From NCBI GenBank assembly GCA_009699795.1, contig WLNK01000061.1, forward strand, positions 1 through 5,366: a DNA stretch of 5,366 nt. The letters run 5' to 3'. This document shows, in pieces, positions 1 through 5,366 of the stretch. This DNA comes from Actinomycetota bacterium (GTDB taxonomy: Bacteria; Actinomycetota; Actinomycetes; Nanopelagicales; Nanopelagicaceae). Under the pieces are notes generated by a model. That model worked only from the letters and a program-made list of their open reading frames with translations, was not told the origin of the DNA and made no database searches. Numbering within the stretch: position 1 is the stretch's first letter; each line of letters begins with the position of its first letter. A program made the translations under genes and the position numbers.

Positions 1-1632
1 GACCTACCCTCTTTTGTTACCAAGATGAGCCAACTCGAAATCCGCGGACTTGGCGGAATCTTTGGGGCAGCTATCTATACCGATGCAATGGATTCGACGA
101 CCAACATTATTTATCTTGGCCAAGGTGGGCTCTCACTTCCGGATGAGTCCTACTACCGTGAAGATCAATACGCCCCCATTCGCGAAGCGCTCCTGGTCCA
201 CATTGAAAAAATGTTTGCACTCGTCGGCATTCAGGGTGGCGCAGATTTGGCAACGAAAATACTCGCGCTCGAAACCCAGATTGCTTCGCACCATTGGGAC
301 CAAGTAAAAGATCGCGATGCAACTCTTACCTACAACAAGCACAGCCGAAAAGAGTTAGAAGACCGGGCTCCGCATTTTCCTTGGGGCCTCTGGCTAGATG
401 CTGGCGATGTAAAGCAATCGGTATTTGATACCGTCATTGTTAACGAGCCATCTTTCTTTGAAGGCATCTCGGCGATGCTCAAAGACTTTGATAAAGACTC
501 CTGGGTTGCCTGGCTTAAGTGGCACTTTATTTCAGGCTCTGCTGCTTATTTAAACGATGCAATTGTTAAGCAGAATTTCTCTTTCTACGGCACCACCCTT
601 TCTGGAACTCCGCAGATCCGCGAGCGCTGGAAGCGTGCAGTCTCATTGGTGGAAGGCTCACTTGGCGAAGCGGTCGGTCGCATTTATGTTGAGAAGCATT
701 TTCCACCGGCTGCAAAAGCTGCGATGAACGACTTGGTTGCGAATCTCATTGAGGCTTACCGCCAATCCATTACAGATTTAGATTGGATGAGCCCTGCAAC
801 AAAGACCAAGGCCCTTGAAAAACTTTCGAAGTTCACGCCAAAGATTGGCTACCCGGATAAATGGCGCGATTATTCATCCCTTGAAATTTCACCGGCAGAT
901 TTGCTCGCCAACTTGGGGCGCATCTCTAAGTTCTCTCGCGATTTTGAATTGGCAAAGATAGGCGCTCCAGTGGATCGCGCCGAGTGGTACATGACTCCCC
1001 AAACAGTGAACGCGTATTACAACCCGGGGATGAATGAGATCGTCTTTCCAGCCGCGATATTGCAGCCACCATTTTTCGATATGGAAGCCGATATGGCCGC
1101 CAATTACGGTGGCATCGGAGCTGTCATTGGCCACGAAATCGGCCATGGTTTTGATGACCAAGGTTCTAAATATGATGGCGATGGAAATATGGTTGATTGG
1201 TGGAGCGATGCTGATCGCGCGGAGTTTGAAAAGCGTGCCAACGCACTTATTGCCCAGTTTGACCTGCTTATTCCAGAGGAAACCCCAGATATCCACGTAA
1301 ATGGCGCTCTCACAGTGGGAGAAAACATTGGAGACCTTGGTGGCCTTGCTATCGCTTATAAGGCCTACAAATTGGCTCTCAAGGGCGAAAAACCACCCGT
1401 TATCGACGGATTAACTGGAGAACAACGTTTTTACTTGTCATGGGCGCAGGCCTGGCGCGGAAAAGTGCGTCCTGAAGAGTTACGCCGCCGCATTGCTACC
1501 GATCCACATTCACCTTATGAATTTAGATGTAACGCCATAGTTCGAAACCTCGATGAATTTATGGAGGCCTTCGAGGTGACCGCGGGCGATCGCCTTTGGC
1601 TGGCCGAGAAAGAGCGCGTTCATATTTGGTAG
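1..1632 (+). CDS. pepO: M13 family zinc metallopeptidase (PepO/neprilysin-like), 5'-truncated by window edge
   Basis: This is the C-terminal 543 residues of a zinc endopeptidase that cleaves oligopeptides. The frame is open from base 1, so the true start lies outside the window. The ATG at 25 is internal: it has no Shine-Dalgarno, and the family's N-terminal segment would be missing. Numbering from that ATG, the rest of the M13 N-terminal domain includes YLGQGGLSLPDESYY (30-44). The catalytic domain starts near the substrate-binding NAYYN (329-333). Zinc ligands are His370 and His374 of HEIGH, with catalytic Glu371, and Glu433 of ENIGD, with Asp437 supporting. His495 and Arg501 in PHSPYEFR match neprilysin His711 and Arg717. 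The protein ends in RVHIW, like the RxW end of the family. All catalytic residues are present, so it should be active. A signal peptide cannot be judged because the N-terminus is absent. The gene symbol rests on family membership only. It lies 31 bp upstream of tgt on the same strand. Confidence 0.95.
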   Translation, partial: DLPSFVTKMSQLEIRGLGGIFGAAIYTDAMDSTTNIIYLGQGGLSLPDESYYREDQYAPIREALLVHIEKMFALVGIQGGADLATKILALETQIASHHWDQVKDRDATLTYNKHSRKELEDRAPHFPWGLWLDAGDVKQSVFDTVIVNEPSFFEGISAMLKDFDKDSWVAWLKWHFISGSAAYLNDAIVKQNFSFYGTTLSGTPQIRERWKRAVSLVEGSLGEAVGRIYVEKHFPPAAKAAMNDLVANLIEAYRQSITDLDWMSPATKTKALEKLSKFTPKIGYPDKWRDYSSLEISPADLLANLGRISKFSRDFELAKIGAPVDRAEWYMTPQTVNAYYNPGMNEIVFPAAILQPPFFDMEADMAANYGGIGAVIGHEIGHGFDDQGSKYDGDGNMVDWWSDADRAEFEKRANALIAQFDLLIPEETPDIHVNGALTVGENIGDLGGLAIAYKAYKLALKGEKPPVIDGLTGEQRFYLSWAQAWRGKVRPEELRRRIATDPHSPYEFRCNAIVRNLDEFMEAFEVTAGDRLWLAEKERVHIW

Positions 1633-1643
1633 CGGTGCCAAAT
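1624..1643 (+). other. small stem-loop across the peptidase stop codon
   Basis: ATTTGG (1624-1629) pairs perfectly with CCAAAT (1638-1643). One T-G wobble and one A-T pair extend the stem inward to a four-base GCGG loop, giving eight pairs in all. The last peptidase codon and its TAG stop lie in the 5' arm and loop. No T-run follows, so it does not look like an intrinsic terminator, and readthrough into tgt 21 bases further on is plausible. It might be an mRNA-stabilising or processing hairpin, or chance. Confidence 0.3.
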
Positions 1644-1663
1644 TACTAGGCAAGAATAAGAAC

Positions 1664-2905
1664 ATGAAATCCGGCTTCTCTTTCGAGATCAACAAAACCG
1701 TTGAAGGTGGCCTTGGCCGCGCCGGAACAATCTCAACTCCACATGGTGAAATTGCAACCCCCGCCTTTATTCCAGTTGGCACAAAGGCGAGCGTTAAATC
1801 TGTACTGCCGGGATCAATGAAAGAACTCGGTGCGCAAGCACTCCTCGCCAACGCTTATCACCTGTACCTACAGCCGGGCCCCGATGTCATTGATGAAGCT
1901 GGCGGCCTCGCGCAATTTATGAATTGGCAAGGACCCACCTTCACCGACAGTGGTGGATTTCAGGTTTTATCTCTTGGCGTTGGGTTCAAGAAAGTTCTTG
2001 CAATGGATTCAAAGACATTTAGGTCTGACCAGGTAATCGCAGGAAATAAAGAGCGATTGGCTCATGTTGACGATGATGGCGTGACATTTAAATCTCATCT
2101 CGATGGATCGATGCATCGATTTACTTCAGAGATTTCAATGCAAATTCAACATAAAATTGGCGCAGATATTATTTTTGCATTTGATGAATGCACAACTCTT
2201 CACAACACCCGCCCCTATCAAGAGCTAGCGTTAGAGCGCACGCACGATTGGGCGATTCGTTGTTTGGACGAACACAAGCGGTTGACTGATGTGCGAAGTG
2301 ATAAGCCAAACCAGGCGCTCTTTGGGGTTATTCAAGGCGCACAGTATGAAGATCTGCGTAAAGAGGCGGCGGCAGATCTCGGTTCGATGCAATCATCGGG
2401 AATTGGATTTGATGGTTTTGGAATCGGCGGCGCGTTAGATAAAGACAGTCTTGGAACAATTGTGGGTTGGGTTAATTCGGTATTGCCTGAAAATAAACCA
2501 AAGCATTTACTTGGTATCGGCGCACCTGAGGATTTATTTGTCGGAGTTGAAAATGGCATCGATACCTTCGACTGCGTTCTGGCTTCTCGCATAGCTCGCA
2601 CCAGCGCCGTTTACACAATGACAGGACGCTTTAACGTCTCTAACGCGCCTTATGTAAGAGATTTCAATCCGATTGACGATGAATGCGATTGCTACACATG
2701 CGCTAATTACACTCGCGCATATCTCTGCCATCTATTTCGCGGCAAAGAGATGGTGGCTGCAACCCTTGCCACAATTCATAACGAACGATTTGTTGTGCGC
2801 TTAGTAGACCGCATGCGCCAAGCAATTATTGATGGGGATTTTAAAGAGATGAAGGATGAATTCTTAGGGCGTTACAAACACAAATCAGGCCAAAGCCGCG
2901 ACTAG
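1664..2905 (+). CDS. tgt: tRNA-guanine(34) transglycosylase (queuine/preQ1 tRNA-ribosyltransferase)
   Basis: The 413-residue cytoplasmic enzyme exchanges guanine-34 of GUN-anticodon tRNAs (Asp, Asn, His, Tyr) for a 7-deazaguanine base on the queuosine pathway. Visible motifs are TDSGGFQV (94-101) with Asp95, equivalent to Z. mobilis Asp102; FDECT (173-177) with base-binding Asp174; GVIQG with Gln224; GIGG (253-256); and TFDCV (301-305) with the nucleophile Asp303, equivalent to Asp280. The zinc site is Cys341, Cys343, Cys346 and His372. Arg309 and Arg312 keep the tRNA-contacting arginine spacing. Two departures from the Z. mobilis enzyme are an insertion of about 25 residues (roughly 107-131) and GGALDKD (255-261) where it has GGLAVGE. 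At 413 residues it is longer than the usual 370-390. The start at 1664 leaves a normal N-terminus; only a weak AGG (1648-1650) precedes it, at a long distance. It may share a transcript with the peptidase gene. Its stop abuts that of convergent zwf. Confidence 0.96.
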   Translation: MKSGFSFEINKTVEGGLGRAGTISTPHGEIATPAFIPVGTKASVKSVLPGSMKELGAQALLANAYHLYLQPGPDVIDEAGGLAQFMNWQGPTFTDSGGFQVLSLGVGFKKVLAMDSKTFRSDQVIAGNKERLAHVDDDGVTFKSHLDGSMHRFTSEISMQIQHKIGADIIFAFDECTTLHNTRPYQELALERTHDWAIRCLDEHKRLTDVRSDKPNQALFGVIQGAQYEDLRKEAAADLGSMQSSGIGFDGFGIGGALDKDSLGTIVGWVNSVLPENKPKHLLGIGAPEDLFVGVENGIDTFDCVLASRIARTSAVYTMTGRFNVSNAPYVRDFNPIDDECDCYTCANYTRAYLCHLFRGKEMVAATLATIHNERFVVRLVDRMRQAIIDGDFKEMKDEFLGRYKHKSGQSRD

Positions 2906-4294
2906 TTACTGGTGAAGATTTTTTAGCTTGTCGGCCTCTGTGCCAACAGGTGCCCAGCCGCCCGGAACCAATTCTTGTGCGGCATCTGGTCCCCAACTAG
3001 AACTATCGTAAGAAATAACAGGGTGCGGATTCTTAAGAAGATCTTCAAGAATCTGCCATGAGTGAAGTACCGCATCGATACGTGTAAATCTAAAGTGATC
3101 ACCAAGCATTGCTGCGCGAAGTAAACGCTCATATGGTCCTTGTCGATCGCCAAACTCTGCAACGAATTCAACTGAGAGATCAACGGTTTCGGTAATGAGT
3201 TTTGTACCCGGCTTCTTCGCCTGAAGTGAGATATCCACTCCATCTTTTGCGCCCAGTCGGAATCTAACTTGGTTTGATTCTGATTTTCCAAAGAGCGCAC
3301 GTGGTGGCTGCTTAAATTCAACCACTACTTCTAGAACGGTCTCGGGCAACTTCTTTCCGGTTCGAAGATAAATCGGAACACCGGCCCAACGCCAGTTATC
3401 AATAAACAACTTCATCGCAACAAATGTTTCAGTATCTGAGTTTGCGGCTACGCCTTCTTCATCAAGGTAGCCATCGAATTGCCCACGTACAACATCGTTC
3501 TTGTTGATATCGCGAATAGCAGAAAGAACTTTAATCTTCTCGTTCTGCATTGATTCAGAGCCCATGTCAATCGGCGGCTCCATAGTGAGCATTGTGAGAA
3601 CCTGCAAGATGTGATTTTGAAGAACGTCACGGGTTGCGCCAACTCCGTCATAAAACTTTCCGCGACCATCGATGCCAAAACTTTCCGCCATTGTGATTTG
3701 AATGCTTGATACGTAGTTGCGATTCCACACTGGTTCAAAGAGAGTATTGGCAAAGCGGAATACCAACAGATCCTCAACGGCTTCTTTACCTAGATAGTGG
3801 TCGATTCGGTAAATCTGCTCTTCAGGAAGTAATTTCTTTAACTCGGCATCTAGCTGCTTTGCGCTCTCGTAATCGCGGCCAAAAGGCTTTTCGACCACCA
3901 CTCGTGCACGTTTGGTAATGCCAACTTCGGCCAAAGCGGTGGTGATCTTTGCAAAATATTCAGGTGCGATCGCAAGATAAATAACGGGAAGCTTAAATTC
4001 CTTGATCGCCTCGGCTAAAGCCACAAACGTTGCAGGGTCGTCATAATCGCCCACAATGAGCTGCATATCACCAGTTAATTTATCGAGCACCGCCTGATCA
4101 ACATCTGGCTTTCGCGCCTTTATTGCGGTGACAACATTTTCTTTAAATACTTCTTGGCTCCATCTAGATGAAGCTACGCCGAATATTTGTACGTCGAGTT
4201 CGTTCAGGTCTTCTAAATCATAGAGAGCGGGAAATAATTTCTTCTTTGCTAAATCTCCTGTTGCGCCAAAAAGTACTAGTGCATCAGCTTTCAT
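2906..4294 (-). CDS. zwf: glucose-6-phosphate 1-dehydrogenase
   Basis: This cytoplasmic enzyme oxidises glucose 6-phosphate to 6-phosphoglucono-1,5-lactone, the entry step of the oxidative pentose phosphate pathway. The 462 residues begin directly with the coenzyme-binding loop GATGDLAKKK (10-19). Further landmarks are EKPFG (135-139), the substrate motif RIDHYLGKE (163-171) with Asp165, His166 and Lys170, and QNHIL with catalytic base His228. The His166-His228 spacing of 62 equals that of His178-His240 in the Leuconostoc enzyme. After the second strand, ASSR places Arg44 where Leuconostoc Arg46 binds the coenzyme 2'-phosphate, so I infer NADP+ use. The N-terminus is shorter than in many actinobacterial Zwf proteins, which carry about 20 extra residues; the ATG is fixed by its overlap with gnd and a good ribosome binding site. 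It is the second gene of a gnd-zwf pair and ends tail-to-tail against tgt, so no lactonase or opcA gene follows on this strand. Confidence 0.97.
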   Translation of the reverse strand: MKADALVLFGATGDLAKKKLFPALYDLEDLNELDVQIFGVASSRWSQEVFKENVVTAIKARKPDVDQAVLDKLTGDMQLIVGDYDDPATFVALAEAIKEFKLPVIYLAIAPEYFAKITTALAEVGITKRARVVVEKPFGRDYESAKQLDAELKKLLPEEQIYRIDHYLGKEAVEDLLVFRFANTLFEPVWNRNYVSSIQITMAESFGIDGRGKFYDGVGATRDVLQNHILQVLTMLTMEPPIDMGSESMQNEKIKVLSAIRDINKNDVVRGQFDGYLDEEGVAANSDTETFVAMKLFIDNWRWAGVPIYLRTGKKLPETVLEVVVEFKQPPRALFGKSESNQVRFRLGAKDGVDISLQAKKPGTKLITETVDLSVEFVAEFGDRQGPYERLLRAAMLGDHFRFTRIDAVLHSWQILEDLLKNPHPVISYDSSSWGPDAAQELVPGGWAPVGTEADKLKNLHQ

Positions 4295-5274
4295 TACTTA
4301 CCTTTTGGCTTTTCGTTATGGCCACCGAATTTATAGCGCATTGCGCTTAGAACGCGGTTAGCGAATTCATCATTGTTGCGTGAAGCAAAGCGTGAATAGA
4401 GTGAAGCGCTAAGAACGTGGGCAGGAATTCCAGCTTCGATGGCTGCTTGCACTGTCCAGCGACCTTCTCCGCTATCGCTTACCTCAGATGAATACTCAGT
4501 TAGATCAGATGATTCATTGAGTGCTTGTGCTGTGAGATCTAGAAGCCACGATGCAACAACGCTTCCTCGTCGCCAGACCTCAGTAATTTCTGGAATATCT
4601 AAATCATATGCAGGTGTCATTTCATCTGCTGCTTCAAATATTGCCAGACCCTCTGCGAAGGCTGCCATCATTCCGTATTCAATTCCGTTGTGAATCATCT
4701 TTACGAAGTGTCCAGAACCAACTGGGCCGCAATGTAAATATCCATGCTCTGCCTGTGATGGCGCACCAGTGCGACCAGGTGTTCGCTCTGCAGCTTCTAC
4801 TCCTGGAGCGAGGGCCTTAAATATTGGATCTAAGTTTGCAACAACTGACTTGTCGCCACCAATCATCAAGCTATATCCACGTTCTAATCCGTAGACACCA
4901 CCTGAAGTTCCGATATCTACGAAGTTAATTCCCTTAGCTTTTAATAATTCGGCGTTCTTTAAATCGTTTTTGTAATAACTATTTCCACCATCGATGATTG
5001 TGTCACCTGCAGATAAGTGCGTAGAAAGTTCTGCAATAGTTGAATCAGTTACTCCGGCTGGCACCATCACCCAGACTGTTCGCGGCGTTGGAATCTTTGC
5101 GGCAAAGTCAGCCATATCTTTTGAAGTAGTTGCGCCTTCTTTACCAAGAGCTGCAACTGCATCTTGGCTAACGTCGTAGACGACCGAGTTAATGCCGTGC
5201 TGTGCGAGTCTGCGAACGATATTGGCGCCCATGCGACCAAGTCCGATCATTGCGAAATTTGGCGCTTGGCTCAT
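4294..5274 (-). CDS. gnd: 6-phosphogluconate dehydrogenase, decarboxylating, short (NAD+-type) form
   Basis: This cytoplasmic enzyme oxidatively decarboxylates 6-phosphogluconate to ribulose 5-phosphate and CO2. At 326 residues it belongs to the short GntZ/YqeC-like class rather than the roughly 470-residue NADP+ class. The Rossmann fingerprint GLGRMG is at 11-16. Strand two ends VVYD with Asp34, an acidic residue expected to hold the adenosine ribose hydroxyls of NAD+; NADP+ enzymes have an Asn-Arg-Thr motif there. Other motifs are DGGNSYY (95-101), the substrate loop TSGGVYG (123-129), and FVKMIHNGIEYG (190-201) with catalytic Lys192, His195, Asn196 and Glu199, which match the spacing of sheep Lys183, His186, Asn187 and Glu190. 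SDSGEGRW (266-273) is also typical. The start is secure: an in-frame TAG lies four codons upstream with no other start codon between, and the GxGxxG motif sits at the usual distance. The stop overlaps the zwf start by one base. Confidence 0.96.
   Translation of the reverse strand: MSQAPNFAMIGLGRMGANIVRRLAQHGINSVVYDVSQDAVAALGKEGATTSKDMADFAAKIPTPRTVWVMVPAGVTDSTIAELSTHLSAGDTIIDGGNSYYKNDLKNAELLKAKGINFVDIGTSGGVYGLERGYSLMIGGDKSVVANLDPIFKALAPGVEAAERTPGRTGAPSQAEHGYLHCGPVGSGHFVKMIHNGIEYGMMAAFAEGLAIFEAADEMTPAYDLDIPEITEVWRRGSVVASWLLDLTAQALNESSDLTEYSSEVSDSGEGRWTVQAAIEAGIPAHVLSASLYSRFASRNNDEFANRVLSAMRYKFGGHNEKPKGK
4300..4306 (-). promoter_or_regulatory. ribosome binding site of zwf inside the end of gnd
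   Basis: Read on the minus strand, AAAAGGT lies in the last codons of gnd with six bases between its GGT core and the zwf ATG. The spacing suits a Shine-Dalgarno element. Together with the TAATG stop/start overlap it supports this ATG as the zwf start and indicates translational coupling to gnd. Confidence 0.65.
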
Positions 5275-5280
5275 GTGCCT

Positions 5281-5286
5281 AGTCTA
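5281..5286 (-). promoter_or_regulatory. candidate -10 element of the gnd-zwf transcript
   Basis: On the minus strand, TAGACT fits the actinobacterial TANNNT -10 pattern. It is followed by six bases and then the gnd ATG, so transcription from it would begin at or next to the start codon, giving a leaderless mRNA. That agrees with the poor Shine-Dalgarno before gnd: the only purine run, AGG, is three bases from the ATG, which is too close. No recognisable TTGACA-like -35 element lies at the usual distance; the hexamer there is TAAAAG. Such short motifs arise by chance often, so this is tentative. Confidence 0.3.
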
Positions 5287-5304
5287 TCGGCCGAAAAACA
5301 CTGC

Positions 5305-5319
5305 TTTTACTCGGTAAAA
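5305..5319. promoter_or_regulatory. perfect 6+6 bp dyad upstream of gnd, possible operator
   Basis: TTTTAC and GTAAAA form a perfect inverted repeat around a three-base centre (TCG), 30 bases upstream of the gnd start codon. If the TAGACT -10 candidate is right, the dyad covers the -35 region, a typical place for a repressor or activator site. It could also form a small AU-rich hairpin in RNA, but that is too weak to be a convincing terminator. No regulator family is indicated by the sequence alone. Confidence 0.25.
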
Positions 5320-5366
5320 AATGCCTCAGTATCAACAATTAAACGAGTATGCCTAACGCCCCGCAC

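Noticed and set aside
25..27. ATG as the true start of the peptidase gene
   Set aside because: The frame is open back to base 1, there is no ribosome binding site, and M13 peptidases have roughly 90-100 more N-terminal residues.
889..1328. Long antisense frames within the peptidase gene
   Set aside because: They lie opposite the conserved catalytic domain, show no recognisable motif or ribosome binding site, and are explained by the codon use of the real gene.
2887..2936. AGGCC / GGCCT and GCCG / CGGC inverted repeats around the tgt-zwf junction as a bidirectional terminator
   Set aside because: Stems are only four to five bases with loops of about 30-40 bases, and no T-run follows the distal arm.
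3029..3052. ATTCTT ... AAGAAT inverted repeat with overlapping palindromes TTCTTAAGAA and GAAGATCTTC
   Set aside because: It lies inside zwf over conserved leucine/lysine/asparagine codons, the inner palindromes are off-centre, and no T-run follows. Codon usage explains it.
5321..5356. 11-codon plus-strand ORF starting ATGCCTCAG
   Set aside because: Too short, with no Shine-Dalgarno or recognisable peptide; expected by chance.
5349..5366. Plus-strand ATG open to the window end as the start of a divergent gene
   Set aside because: Only six codons are visible and the upstream GAG is a poor ribosome binding site; it cannot be told from chance without more sequence.
1..5366. CRISPR arrays, insertion sequences, tRNA or rRNA genes, defence or mobile gene cassettes
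   Set aside because: No direct-repeat array, transposase, terminal repeats or structural RNA signature was seen; nearly the whole window is taken by four ordinary genes.

Overview
The window holds four metabolic or housekeeping genes arranged as two same-strand pairs that converge. On the plus strand are the 3' part of an M13-family zinc endopeptidase gene (pepO/neprilysin type, entering from the left edge, 1-1632) and a complete tRNA-guanine transglycosylase gene (tgt, 1664-2905). On the minus strand are a short-form 6-phosphogluconate dehydrogenase gene (gnd, 5274-4294) and a glucose-6-phosphate dehydrogenase gene (zwf, 4294-2906). The tgt and zwf stop codons abut with no base between them. 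The gnd stop and zwf start share one base. Coding density is close to complete; the only larger non-coding stretch is the 92 bp at the right end (5275-5366).

The content suggests a bacterium, most likely an actinobacterium of moderate GC content. Two things point there: the tgt product has a roughly 25-residue insertion after the TDSGGFQV active-site segment and a GGALDKD pocket, which I recall from actinobacterial homologues, and the short (326-residue) gnd sits beside a compact zwf. Small-genome freshwater actinobacteria (Nanopelagicales/acI-like) are a reasonable guess, but this is inference from memory and was not tested by any search. I see no mobile element, phage gene, CRISPR array, tRNA or rRNA.

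Functionally, gnd and zwf encode the two dehydrogenases of the oxidative pentose phosphate pathway and are very probably cotranscribed with translational coupling. The lactonase that works between them is not in the window. Coenzyme-binding residues suggest NADP+ use by Zwf and NAD+ use by Gnd. A perfect 6+6 bp dyad and a TANNNT-type -10 element lie just upstream of gnd and may form its promoter/operator, with a leaderless or near-leaderless transcript. Tgt exchanges guanine for a 7-deazaguanine in the wobble position of GUN-anticodon tRNAs. The M13 enzyme degrades oligopeptides. The link between those two may be only positional.

I found no clearly new biological system. The most useful leads are the atypical substrate pocket and insertion of Tgt, the mixed coenzyme prediction for gnd-zwf, and the small regulatory region upstream of gnd.
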